From Campylorhamphus procurvoides (taxonomy: Eukaryota; Chordata; Aves; Passeriformes; Dendrocolaptidae), in assembly GCA_013396655.1 (NCBI GenBank), contig WBMV01005969.1, positions 529,534 to 593,533 of the forward strand: DNA of 64,000 nucleotides, read 5' to 3'. The position numbers and the translations under genes are program-made. Below are positions 28,427 to 40,638 of this stretch, piece by piece (the stretch's first letter is position 1; every line of letters begins with the position of its first letter). The notes under the pieces are model-generated. The model saw only the letters and a list, made by a program, of their open reading frames with translations, was not told the origin of the DNA and made no database searches.

Positions 28427-28760
28427 CTTCGCAGACGCCTACTTCGTACTCGGTGATGGAGTCTCCGTTGAGCGGCGGCCGGATGACACAGCGCAAGCCC
28501 CGGTCGCAAGCCCCGTGCAGCCCATAGACTCCCCCGCAGCTCTCGTTCCGCTGCCGAGCGCACATGAAGCAGCAGCCGCAGATGCCCAGCACGATACTGC
28601 CGGGGCAGCTCTTCGGCTCTTCGCATTTGGACTCGTCGCAGGGTAAGCAGACGAGCGCCCGCGTCCCCGACTCGCCCAGCAGCAGGGCCAGCAGGAACAG
28701 CCACCCCGCCGCCGCCAGGTGCCAGCCGCCGTCTCCGCCCGGGCGTCTCCTCCCCGCCGA
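28427..28760 (-). CDS. CRIM1: CRIM1 exon 1 (partial): signal-peptide core and IGFBP-type domain
   Basis: CRIM1 is a single-pass membrane glycoprotein that binds BMP/TGF-beta family ligands through von Willebrand C repeats and tempers their processing and delivery at the cell surface. This exon gives 111 visible codons plus one base. Residues 13-35 hold a strongly hydrophobic stretch (LFLLALLLG) ending in SGTRA, a plausible signal-peptide cleavage region. From LVCLPCDESKC onward come 12 cysteines in the IGFBP N-terminal pattern, including the CGCC core (residues 61-64) and one N-glycosylation sequon, NES (72-74). The match to vertebrate CRIM1 (LVCLPCDESKCEEP, then CVIRPPLNGDS and TEYE) is unmistakable. 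The exon ends at GTC TGC GAA G followed by a GTGAGG donor (plus positions 28421-28426), phase 1. No ATG is visible in frame before the assembly gap, so the start codon and first residues lie inside it. Residues near the gap (SAGRRRPGG) are less certain than the rest. Identification is recalled family knowledge, not a search. Confidence 0.96.
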
Positions 28761-29421
28761 NNNNNNNNNNNNNNNNNNNNNNNNNNNNNNNNNNNNNNNN
28801 NNNNNNNNNNNNNNNNNNNNNNNNNNNNNNNNNNNNNNNNNNNNNNNNNNNNNNNNNNNNNNNNNNNNNNNNNNNNNNNNNNNNNNNNNNNNNNNNNNNN
28901 NNNNNNNNNNNNNNNNNNNNNNNNNNNNNNNNNNNNNNNNNNNNNNNNNNNNNNNNNNNNNNNNNNNNNNNNNNNNNNNNNNNNNNNNNNNNNNNNNNNN
29001 NNNNNNNNNNNNNNNNNNNNNNNNNNNNNNNNNNNNNNNNNNNNNNNNNNNNNNNNNNNNNNNNNNNNNNNNNNNNNNNNNNNNNNNNNNNNNNNNNNNN
29101 NNNNNNNNNNNNNNNNNNNNNNNNNNNNNNNNNNNNNNNNNNNNNNNNNNNNNNNNNNNNNNNNNNNNNNNNNNNNNNNNNNNNNNNNNNNNNNNNNNNN
29201 NNNNNNNNNNNNNNNNNNNNNNNNNNNNNNNNNNNNNNNNNNNNNNNNNNNNNNNNNNNNNNNNNNNNNNNNNNNNNNNNNNNNNNNNNNNNNNNNNNNN
29301 NNNNNNNNNNNNNNNNNNNNNNNNNNNNNNNNNNNNNNNNNNNNNNNNNNNNNNNNNNNNNNNNNNNNNNNNNNNNNNNNNNNNNNNNNNNNNNNNNNNN
29401 NNNNNNNNNNNNNNNNNNNNN
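28761..29421. other. assembly gap (661 N) inside the CRIM1 promoter and exon 1
   Basis: An uninterrupted run of N sits between CpG-rich flanks. It removes the CRIM1 start codon and likely the whole 5' UTR. The right flank starts immediately with a GC-rich tandem motif, a common cause of sequencing dropout in bird genomes. Open frames that cross it are artefacts. Confidence 0.99.
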
Positions 29422-29441
29422 CAGCCGCGGCCCTTCGCCTC

Positions 29442-29503
29442 CCGGTGTGGTGCGGTGCGGTGCGGTGGCGGGGCGGTTCGGGGCAGTGCGGTGCGGTGGC
29501 GGG
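29442..29503. repeat. GC-rich GGTGC/GGTGGC tandem motif beside the gap
   Basis: Repeated short units of GGTGC and GGTGGCGGGGC run for about 60 bp on the plus strand. In minus-strand frames they translate as a proline, histidine and arginine repeat, which is not a protein. The tract lies just upstream of the CRIM1 gap and is rich in G runs on the plus strand. Confidence 0.85.
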
Positions 29504-32500
29504 GCCCCGGAGCGCCGGCAGGCGGCATCGCTCGGCGGGCGGTCGCTGCTGCCGAGAGGTGCGTGCCCTGAGCCGGGGCGAGGGGGCGGCCGGAGGGAAA
29601 CCAGAAGGAAAGGTGCTGCCGAAGGGCGAGCCGCTGCCGCGGGGTGCGCGGTGACCGCGGGCGGAGGAGGCGGCAGGGAAGCGAAAGGTTGCACAGGGCA
29701 GACCCTCGGTATAGTGTCAGAACAGGACCTCCCGCTGCCGTGCCCTGCCCTGCCCAAGGTGCGAAGGCAGCTCTGGGACTGACGCATCCCGCGGAGCTGT
29801 GGCCGTTCAGAGGATGAAGCCACTGGCTCCGCAGGTGGGTTGTGTCAGCTGCAGGGTGCTGAGCATCGGAAGGCTTAGGTTGCATGTACCTGTGCCAGCG
29901 ATTTGGGAAAGAGGTTGTGGAAACTTAATATAGGTTATTATGGAGGAGGCCACCGTATGGGTTCTACAGTTTCTCCAGTCCCCACATGCTCATCCACTTT
30001 AGCAGAAAGAACCAGTTCTCATGTCAACCAGGGAGCTGCTATTGAAGGGCAAAGGTCCCCATTGGCAAGGCAAAGGACAAGGTGCCACCAGGAAGAGAAG
30101 AAACTGTAGTGTAAAGCTTTATCAGAATTAGCATACCTTTTCAGTATACTGGTGTGTTTTAAAACCCCTGTAGTTCACTCCAGCCTTAATACCTACTGGT
30201 AGGAAAGGTTCTGTAGTACTAGCACAGACCCATTGCTAATGGAAACAGTGCAGCCATCTAACATGATGTTGAAAAATAAAGCATGTCCATATTTGTCTAA
30301 AAGAAAGCATTTGCCTTATTTGTCCATTTTTAAAAATAATGCTTTTATTGTAGCAGAATAGCAGGCTGTATTATGATCTGTTCAGAACTTAAACTAAATT
30401 GTAGAAGTTTATTATTCAAGAGCAACAAGTGTTTTAATTAGCTCAAATAGTTTGCAAGACATTGGTCTGTTTTTCAGTGAAACCCCATTATTGTGATAAA
30501 CCTCTACTGATACAGCATGAATTAGGGCTATTGAGCTGACATCTCAGCAACAAACAAACAGTGATCTACTGGGCAATGGTATTTGAACTAATACTGTGAT
30601 ACTTTTTTTAACAGATTTGAAAAGTAAATGACAAGCTGATCTCCCTACCACAGATGCTGTGTTTTGGTATAAACAAACCCAATATATAATTTGAGAAGAC
30701 CAAAAATATTGTTTGTTCCTGAGTTCTGGAAAGCAAGTCAGGAAAGCACCCTGAAGGTCATATTAGATGAGCACTCAAACTCTGAATGTTGTGGCAAATT
30801 GACGATATTCCTGGGTGAAGCAACACACCAAGAAAGAAATTTTGTGCTGTTTCCTCAAAAACACAGGTTCTTCCTTCCCTCTTGCTCAACCCTCTCCTGT
30901 CAATTTGCCGAAGCACCTGCAGGGGTCAGAGTACTTTTGATTCACCAGAAGTTTCCACCAAAAAACCCACTGTGATTTGGATGAGAGCAGTTTGTAAAAA
31001 CATACTGTTTCCTATGAACTGGAAACACTGCGTTTTGGTCATGTCTTTTACTGACGAGGCACATGAAGGGGTTCTGCCTTCTATGTATAGCATCGCTGAG
31101 ATTGCTTTTTGCATGAGGCATACAGTTCCTGTGACTGTATGTTTAAAACACTCTTTGCAAACCCGAGATGGCACAGAAGGGAATCACAATAGTGATTTTA
31201 GTGCTAGAGAGGATGCTGTATGATACAATACATGATCAGAGGCTTGAATTTAATAAGCTTAGATTATCAAAAGATGAAAAGTGAACTGATTGTAGTGTAT
31301 TAATCCCCTCATGTGGAAAAATGAATTGGTCTATGAAAAATATGTAGGTATTTTTCCAGGACTTGTGAACATAGCCAGCATGGAAATCCCAGACATGTTG
31401 GATTGCATGCTCAGGCAGTTCAATATTTCCCAGACATGCCAGACCTACCAGTCATGTACTGTACTGTTGTGCAGTATATTCAATGCACAAAGAATTCACT
31501 GGACCTACTGTGCCTGTTTGCTTGTGTGGGAACGAACAAAGAAGTGCTAGAAGCAGTACAAAAACAGATGAAGAGGAAAGCTATGGACAGCTTAGATAAG
31601 AATGTTGTTGGGCCCTAAGAAAAAGAGAGCAAACTTTTGAGCTGAGTGCCAAGTCAGAGAGGCTTCAGCTGTGAATGGGATTAGTACCCTGATTCATATA
31701 GTTTGTCCAGTGATAGCTGCATATAAGGGAGCAAAATATGGAAATGTTTATTGAGCAAGGACCAAAATTTAGGGTTCTTGTATCCTTATGCCTGGCCCTT
31801 TAGGTACAAGTCCCAAACTGTTCATGCTTATGCTTGTGTTTCCCTTTTCTGGCCCCAGGAATCTAAATACTTCATTGCACAGTGGCACAGATTCAACAGG
31901 AAAGGTAGAGAATTCTTCTGCCCCAAACTCAAGAAGAGTTCATAGGGAAAGTAAGATACTCCTTGGAAATCAGCAAATCTGATGTCGGATGACTTTACAG
32001 GGAAAGGGAATATCCCTGCTTTCCCCAGCAAGGAGCAGTGAAGGATCTGTACCGGGAAATTCACTTACCCCTGCTCCTATTTTCTTCTTGATTTATTAAG
32101 GGTTCTACTGATCCAAATAGCTTAGGAGTAAGTGGATTCAGTTACTGAAGTGAAATCCAGCTCCTTATTTCCCCTAGTAACAGGTTAGTAAATAATACTG
32201 AATACAACTGTGGGAGGAAGAAAAGCATTCTGATAAACAGGCTGCAACAGCTGAAATTTCCTGGGCTTGTTTTTCTGTAGTGTTAGTGTTGTATCAAAGC
32301 CACATCTAGGCTGGATGAAGTTGCAGCAGTAATTGAGTGGAGCTGTATAGCTTTCTTGGTCATCATGGAACGTGAAGCTTTTGCAAAACCACACAGTGCT
32401 ACGAGAAAACTAGTATAGTTTTCACTGATCCTCAGTCCTGTACCCACTTCCCTTCCTAGCGGTAAATCTCCCCATGATCTCCTGTAAATCTGATATTCAC

Positions 32501-35500
32501 AGTAGTGACAATTTATGACATAGGTGAAGATAGCAGTTATACTACCAAAGTAAAATCATCTCTCCCCTCCCTTAACACTTCATAAAGCATCAAAATGTCC
32601 CCATTACAATTCAAAAGACTGTTTCCACTGTGCTAATATATACTGGTAACTCCCCATATATCTGAATTTTGGGAACATTGATATTTGTACCTTTTTTTCC
32701 TACACAAATGCTTTGTATCTATTCTGTGCCTCACTGTGTCTTTGTTGCACATTACATTTCTTTTTTATTCTTTAGTCTGTTAAGATCATTTATGTCTCTT
32801 TTATAACAGTCTCTTGACATAAACTCTTTCGTAAACAGGTTATACCCATGAGCAATCTCTACTACCAGAAAAAAAAAATCAAGATGAAACCTGCCATTAA
32901 TACAAGCAGTGCTGAATCAGTCTAAACCACATGAGAATAATTTGTCTCATCTTCACAGGGATACAATGGGCTTATTACATTAGTAGCTGCAAGGTGCTTC
33001 AAAATCCTTAAATGGAAAATGGTGGGAAATTGGGAAAGTGAATCTAAGAATTCATTTTAATAGAAACAATATTTTTATGAGTCATTTTGAACCATTTCAT
33101 AAGAAATAAATATCCCATCAGGAAGTCTCAGGGTTTTTTTTTTTCAGCCCTGTAAGCTTTTCCTCTCAGTTGAATCTTTGGCTTGGGACAGCTCAGTAGT
33201 TCAAAATTTAAGTTTGGAATAACTAACAGGCAGAATTGTTTGTAGCTCTTCCCTAAGGATGTGTGTTTTTCATGGCCTCAGAGCAACGGCATAAGCAATT
33301 TTAAAATACAATTGCATGACTGATTTACTTGTGAATGTTTTTTCTCAAATTTGGAAACTATATTAACAAAATTATAAATTAATAGGAATGGCCATTTACA
33401 GGTGTAGTACTTCACATTGCAAGTAAATCTCTGAAATTGTGCATTCAACCTAAGAATTTTTTCAGATCTTAACATGTTAGAATATATAACTTTAATATTG
33501 CAAGGGTGAGGAACTAAGGAGTGTCATGGGTTTCTCTGATTAGGTTTTTCTTTTTTTGATAAGAGGAAGAATGACTTCTGTTAAAAGCTGCTAAAAGTTT
33601 CAATATCTATTTGAGGCTACCTACCAGGAGCATATTGGGAGAAATAACTGCTATATCTAGAAATGCAATGTTGTATTTAAATTGATCACACTCAAGGTCA
33701 CTTTTTTTTTAGCTTCTTTAGCATGAAGAAAAGATTCTTAACAAATAAGCACACTTAGCAAAGAAAGACAATATGCTGTCAGTTTACAGAAGAATAGTAG
33801 AAGTCTTTTAAACTGGTATGTCATTCTAGGTATTATTTGCATTTTTATTACAGCAAATCTGGCCACCAGAAAAGTAGGTGGACTAGGTCAGCATCCACAA
33901 TCCTCTCTACAGTGCTGCATACTGATAAGATTTTATATGTCAAAATATAAATCTCAGAATACTGAGTTTATTTCAGTGCAATCTGCTGTGTATCAATAAC
34001 TGCACTATAAAACATATGAAATCAAATAGGATCAGGGATATGCTGGATGTGAGCTAGGGTTTGTCAGAGCTAATTCCCTAGCTTCATAGGTCCATGAGAA
34101 GTTTAGAGTTCTAGGAAAGGTACTTCCTATTCTGAACATAGTTTTGAACTCTTGAAGAGGAGGCTGAAGCTGGTGGGTTCAGACAAAACTGGTGGGTAGC
34201 TGCTTTTCAAGGGAAGTGAGGGCCCAGCTGTAATACTCTCAGTTGAAACTCATCAAAACTTGTCTGAGCTTGAAACTCTTCAAATGACTGATTCAAATAG
34301 GGGCAAAATGGCTTCTCCTCTGGTTTTCAGCTCAATCAAATGCTGAAAGGAAGGTTTTTGAATTATGAGTCAGTGGCTACCACTGAAAAAAGATTTATAA
34401 TTACGACATCAATGATAATTAAGATCTCCCCCTTTTTTTTCTAGAAAGATTATACCTATAAAACATCTCCAAAATATATCTTCTGTGTTAGAGAAATGTT
34501 ACTTCATCAAGTATATTCATATGTGTGGGCCTACTCAGCTCTTGATTACTAAGAGTAACATGAAAAGGGAAAAGGAAAAAACCTAACACACCCAAAATCC
34601 AAGCCTACCTCAACCCCCCAGGCAGTATAGGATGAATGCAAGATGGTCCTTGGGATCATGCTGTGAGAATGGAATGGGGAAAGGAGTGGTCTGGTGACAC
34701 TGGTGATGGCAGAGTGTGGGGACCTGGCGGGTGTGGAGCCAGTCAGGGTGCCAGTATTACCAGCACAGGACAACTCTTCTGCTCACGGATGTGAGACGGC
34801 TCATGCTGAGCCTTCCAGGACTCTCCGGTCTTGCAGTATGGTTAATCCATAACCCAAACAACTCATCAGCAGTTGATTGAGAAGCAGCTAAAGTTGATTC
34901 TGCTTTATGACAAGTATAAACCCATGTAAGTTTTCTGACAATGTTTCTCTAACATTTTCAAGCACCATTGCATATTCTGGCTATATTCTGGCTGCTGGAA
35001 CTCACAGATGCCAGGAGTTATTAGGACAATCTCACCCTGGCCATTTACTTATTTAGCAAATGAAAACTATTTTTGATGTCTTTATTAAAGGTGGGTAGAA
35101 GCTTTCATTTGAATAAATCACAGCAATTTTCCATTATTTTTTTCCCTACCTTGTTCTAGATTTTAATGCTGAAAGATGTCACTGTCCATAAAAGCCACCT
35201 ATTCCTATTAACTTGCTTCCAATTCATATCTATAATCTTCTCAGTTTCTGCAGGTGATGATGTGTGTTGTCAAAAATGTTTAGGACAATCTAAACGGCTG
35301 CTCTGATTACAACAACTTCATGTATGCCAAATTAAGAAGTTTGTCTTCTGGTATCTACCATGTGTGTTGAGGAAATCAGATTTTTCTAGTTCATCCACCA
35401 GTCCTAGGAAGATAATGTTGCAGAGACATTTTCCCAGAGCAGACTAGTATTTCTATAATGTTTGAGCTTCTTAATTTGTCTTGATGGATAGTTAGTAGAC

Positions 35501-37860
35501 AGTCTAGCTGCTCATCTTTTTAACAGCTTGTTTAGAACCATGGACAGCTTAGATACCTTACATATATGTCTGCAGTTCTTCGGGTATGGTTACAGTGAGA
35601 GAACAAGGCATATAGATTATCATTCATAACAATTTTTTAGTCTGTGTTAGCTTTTATAATATCTTAGGGTCAACCCCCACAGATTACTATATTTTTTTCA
35701 AGGGTATCTAGGCCTTACTTATTCATGACTGGGGTTTTTTTCTATTAATATTTTCTTATTCATGTCATGATATCAGTTGGCCTCCCATAGATGACTTCAG
35801 TATATTAGCAATAACTATCTGCTAACTTCTGGGGTTTTTCTTCTGTACATAATGAGAAATATGGTGACTCATCTTGTAAATTGCTAAGTTGACTGAGAGA
35901 TGTTGCAAGTCTGGATTTTGTGGTAGGCTTCAACAAATATTAATGCACTCAACCTACACCAGAAAATACTCAACATCACACAAGTTCATGCATCTTTCAG
36001 TCTGCAAGAAGACATGTTCAGTAGATTTCCTCATCTGGCTTGGCTGAAAGAAGCAAATTAATGTAGCTTTATACTCAGTGTTTTGAACAGCACTTATCGT
36101 TACAATTGTGGAATCTTAAATTTAGGGACTTGGAAAAAGGTTAAGGAAAGAAGCAGGAAGGTAAGATGACTTGCTTGTAACAGGGTCAGTGATGCAGTTA
36201 GGAAGAGAACACAGGCATCTCATGCTTCTGGAAACATTTCTGCCTCACAAATTGTCATTTTACATGAAAAGTGATGGTGAGAGGAAACAGGCCCTGAAGA
36301 GCAGAGAAATCGCATCACTACGAAAGGTGGAAAAGATGATGGTTTGATTAGTACAGACTAGTAGAGAATAGGCAGACAAGAAAAATTTTCTCAAATCATA
36401 GGAAAGATGGGTTGGATGCACTTATGGAGAACAGTATCCTATGATTGGTAGGAACTTGCAGTATATTAGCAGTTTCCTAGACATTTCAAATTCTGTCACT
36501 TCCTAACTATAAAAGAATAAAGCCATAAGACATCATTGGTATTATTCTCCCACTCCTTCCAGTTCAATATATAGGGGATTAATGTCAACAGCCTGCTACA
36601 CCATCCCCTTTAAAGGAAAGGGTTCTCCTTTCATGAAACCTTCAGGTCATCATTGCTTTTGAGTTGAAACAGATCCCCCATTCTAGGAAAGGCTTTATTT
36701 ATGAGGCATTATGATTATGCTTTAACATATTAAAACAACAATTCCCATCTCCTCTCCGAGCTAGTTGGTCTAGCCCCCACAGATGATGACAGCCTTCTAT
36801 AACCTGCCCCCAGGTTAACTAGGCTCTAGAGTGAGTAGGTAGATTTTAGCATGCTTTAACTTATAATAGTTATGAAAGACTTTGTAAGGTTTAATATAAT
36901 TAACATATTCTGTTGAGTGCTTGACTGAATTTTTTTTTTCAGAAAAGAAGATACAGAGAGTTTAGGTGACAAATTTGGAAAAAAGAAAGAAAGTTAACTC
37001 TCTCAAGCTAATCTTTGAATTCCACCATTAACACTGCTACAGTGCTCCTATTATGTTATGGCAGTGAAGCTGTTCAGGGTTTCCTTAACTTAGTAATGAA
37101 GAGAAAGATTTGCTGTTACTCTTTGCCTGCTTAACCCACCACAGCAATGCAGAGTAGGAGTAAAAGAGGTATTTTCTACTGGCCAATTAATTTGGTCCTA
37201 CAGGTGATTTTTCATTAATAGATTTACAAGCAGCAAGCAGACCACACTTGTGACTATGGTACAGGTCATAGACTGCTTTTTCATACCGTCTCAGCTCCAG
37301 TCCATCTTGAGAAAGTGTAGTGCTGTCACCATCTTGACTTGCATTTTGGAAATGTTTCTTCAGCCTTCAATTTGATCATGTGGTCAGATTGAGATGATAG
37401 TGCTATTCCAGTCCTGTTGTCATATTACTCTTTGTAGTAGACTTTATGAAGATAAAACCATTGATACTGTCTCAAGAACACAAGCAGGTGACCAGGAAGA
37501 GGACAACAATTCACAATTCCCCAAACTTAACATGAAAGAGACTCTGAACAGCTGGCAGCATAATGTAAGCAAAGTCCACATCCTCTCTACACCTTCTGAT
37601 TCATTTTTTGTATTCAGCATCTAGCAAGGGCAAAAGAATCTTGAATCACCTTCCTTTTTCTGGTCATCCAATATAAGCTTCAGCAGATCAAGGTGCCAAT
37701 ACATTAGTTTTTTTTAATAACATTTTCTTATCTCTCAGCTTACAGCTTTGGTGGTTTTCTTGTTTCTGTGTTTTGTTTGGTTTGGTTCCTCCCCCCCCCA
37801 CCCCTTCCCCTTTTAAACAAGAAAGCAAGGTCCTTGATTCAGTTTAAGTGATGAAAGTAG

Positions 37861-38600
37861 AATTATATAATATGTTTTACAGACAACCTTTTGGAATGAA
37901 TACAAACAAAATATACAAATGAACTGGTTTTTAATTCTTAAAGTTCTGTTGATATTCTCAATATAACACTTTTGAGACACAATTAAACTTTAAGATAGGG
38001 TATTTTTAGGTAATAATTTAGTTTAATTAATTAATGATTTAATAAATACTTTACGGTAATTTTAACTTAAGCTGAAGCTTAAAAAATGTAATTATTCAGT
38101 ATTTCAAGTCCACCTGGGTATTTATATTACAAATTATTTCATAATATCTTTGATATTTTACATTTATTGTAAGGAATGAATGGGTTTTTTTTACAAAATA
38201 GACAAAGAAAAGTGAGACTTATCAAAAGGAACACTTCTTGGATATTTATTATTTTCTCTGTATCAATTATTTTTTTTAGATCACCATGAATAATTCAAAT
38301 AGACACCTTAGTTTATATTCCATGCTTTGCCTTTTTGCTATTTAAATTTTTAGTAAGTGATATTTAAAGCTTACAAGTAACAAAAAGAGTTTGGTTTATA
38401 ACTGTATGATTAACATGCTTTTAATAGAAATATATTACCTTAGCTTGTTCCTAAAACCCACTGAAACTAACTTTTCATTACAAGAACTTTACACAAGTAA
38501 TTAAAGGATGAAACATCTATCAAAACTGGTAAAAATGCTCTAATTAACTTAATAAAGTTCTAGATAATAATCACTTATATGAAGTACACGTATCTTCATC
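37861..38600. other. very AT-rich block with homeodomain-type TAATTA motifs
   Basis: This 740-bp stretch is markedly richer in A and T than its surroundings and has no repeat family that I can name. It includes TTTAATTAATTAATG (38022-38036) and the near-palindrome TTAAGCTGAAGCTTAA (38067-38082). TAATTA is the core site of many homeodomain factors, but such motifs are expected by chance in AT-rich DNA. It is a candidate conserved non-coding element and nothing more can be said from one sequence. Confidence 0.4.
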
Positions 38601-38640
38601 CACCTATGATTCTGATTTCTCCTCTCTTCTGAACATTGCC

Positions 38641-38676
38641 CTTTTTTTTCTTTTTTTTTCTTTTTTTTTTTTTGTA
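38641..38676 (+). repeat. interrupted poly-T tract
   Basis: Three T runs separated by single C residues end in TTTTG. A poly-pyrimidine run followed closely by TAG at 38677-38679 resembles a splice acceptor, but no exon was recognised after it. Confidence 0.88.
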
Positions 38677-40471
38677 GGCACAGAAGCAATGTGCAAGGCT
38701 GTAATACTTACAATCATTCTAGGTCTGACAGGTCTCAGAATTTTTGTACGTATGTATTAATAATTTAGCTGGACTGTAACCATGACAATATTGATAGCAT
38801 ATGTAGAATAAATAGGACACAAGACTGCTTACCCAGGAAGAGTCAACATTTAGAATATTATCAGCTTATTTGCAGTTCTCAGATGTGAGAACATTGGTTA
38901 TTAATATTGTTTTTTGTAAGCTATTTGAGGTTAATTTTTTTAGCTGTTCTTTTCCTGTTGTACATTTGTCTATCAATAGCCTCATCCATTTAACGGTTGT
39001 GACATGTAAAAGGTTAAACCTGACAGTTGTCCTTTAAATTATATTCCTTTAAATGCCAAAGTGTGTCTCTCTATTTAAACCTTCTGCTGGGGAAAATACT
39101 CATTGGGGAATACTGTTCACTTGGTCTCAGATTCTTCTTAGGCATTGTATTTAAGACCATTCAGAAGCAGATAGGGCTGTTTTTTTTACTTCCTGAGAGC
39201 TCACTACAAAGCACTTCATGTCTGATATGGAAATATTTGATTAAATTGCAACCATATTATTGGAAAATACAGTTAGGAGTTTAAATCAGAGCAATTGTAT
39301 CCTTCCTATTCATTTCAAAATACTTTTTTATTTCTGCCTGTTTTCTCAATCACTCTCCTGTGTTCTATAGTTCAGAGCTTTCATTAATTTCAATCAATAC
39401 AAAGGTGCACCAGGGCTATAAAATGAGCTTTTTCAAAAATTTGGGAACAGTGCAGATTACTGATGTCGCTTGTTGTGGCAAGAATTTCAGAAGAGTCAGA
39501 TGAAAGCTCAAGTGCTACCCCATGCTGGCAGTTTCTCTCAGGTGGGACAGGTTATTGATGATCTTCACTGCTGGGTAAAATCCAAAGGAAATCAGAAATT
39601 GTCAATATGTTTGCTGAAGTGGGGCAGAGAAAAAGTTCTTTAGTAGCCTTAGGACTCCATTTAGATGTATTTTGCTGCTTATTTCACAGCTATGCTGTGT
39701 GCAGAACGCTTCCTTTCTCTTTACTACTATTGCTAGAACAACAATAAAGTCACCAGTATCTTTAAAAATCACATTGAAGTGGCAGATGTTAATGTTAGTC
39801 TAAGTGCTGTTTCTAAATCTACACATATTTGTAGGTCTTCCTTCAGGACATATGAGGGTTAAAACTATACTGTTAAAATATCCCAAATAGAAAGACTGAA
39901 CAAATCAGCAAAGACAAATAAAAATAATTTCAATCTAATATATGAAAAGAAGGTCATTTCTGTGTGCTACTATCAAATGCTGAACTTCAATAAAAGCTGT
40001 TTTCTGTCAAGTTGCATGTTAGTTTGAACTCTGTGTTGCTTCAAATACAATTAGAGGCAGTACTGGTGAAGGAAGGGAGTGGCAGTAATGGAAAAGGAGG
40101 ACTGGACATTGTTGCATCATATGGGCAAGATAAGGCAGGGAAGTTGGTACCTGGCAATTTTGTCCTGTTTGGGTAGTATAGCTACTACCTTCACACTTCA
40201 GGGTACCACCGGTCCCTAGTTTCTTCTGTTAGGTACTGAAATCTTTTGGAGACAACACCTGCAAATCCTTCTTTAATTAGCTGGAACTTTGGAGTGGCCT
40301 TAGGGAAACATTAATAAATACAGACAAAATCTCTCTGAGGTGCAGAGGTATGCTGTGTAAAGCAATGGAATTTGGACATATAGGGGAGCTATCTGTAAGG
40401 TGCCTTTGTAGCTGTAAGACACTTCTCACCTCTGTGAATAGTCGGTCTTTACCATCCTGGTTTTAACTGCT

Positions 40472-40506
40472 ATTCCATTCCATTCCATTCCATTCCATTC
40501 CATTCC
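40472..40506 (+). repeat. (ATTCC)7 pentamer array followed by a pyrimidine tract
   Basis: Seven perfect ATTCC units span 35 bp. A C/T-rich tract without period continues to about 40560 (CTCCCCTCTTCC, then CTTTTTCTTTCTC). It is a microsatellite and not evidence of satellite DNA. Confidence 0.95.
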
Positions 40507-40569
40507 TCCCCTCCCCTCTTCCTCTTTATTCTTTTTCTTTCTCTTTTTCTTTATTTTTTTTCATAAATG

Positions 40570-40638
40570 TGGAAGAAGGTTTCTGATAGGCAAATGTGAA
40601 GAGGTGTGAAGAGGTTTCTGATAGGCAGATTTAGAAGT
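40570..40638. repeat. 35-bp imperfect tandem duplication
   Basis: GGTTTCTGATAGGCA occurs at 40578-40592 and again at 40613-40627, within a duplicated unit of about 35 bp that has diverged at several positions (GAAGAAGG against GAAGAGG before it; AAAT against GATT after it). Confidence 0.8.

Larger units (their letters stand above)
28250..29780 (-). promoter_or_regulatory. CRIM1: CRIM1 CpG island and promoter region (interrupted by a gap)
   Basis: The sequence changes sharply from AT-rich intron to GC- and CpG-rich DNA around exon 1 and stays so past the 661-N gap to about 29780, then returns to AT-rich. CpG islands over first exons are the usual promoter type of developmental regulators such as CRIM1. 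Possible Sp1 boxes (GGGGCGG) occur at about 29469-29475. The transcription start, 5' UTR and start codon probably fall in the gap at 28761-29421, so no TATA box or start site can be assigned. The edges given are by eye. Confidence 0.8.

Noticed and set aside
28326..29885. Long open frames of 311-519 codons on both strands across the CRIM1 promoter
   Set aside because: They are open only because they run through 661 N. Only the 28427-28760 part in the CRIM1 frame is real coding sequence.
40472..40506. ATTCC array as pericentromeric satellite
   Set aside because: Only seven units in unique sequence; a microsatellite is the simpler explanation.
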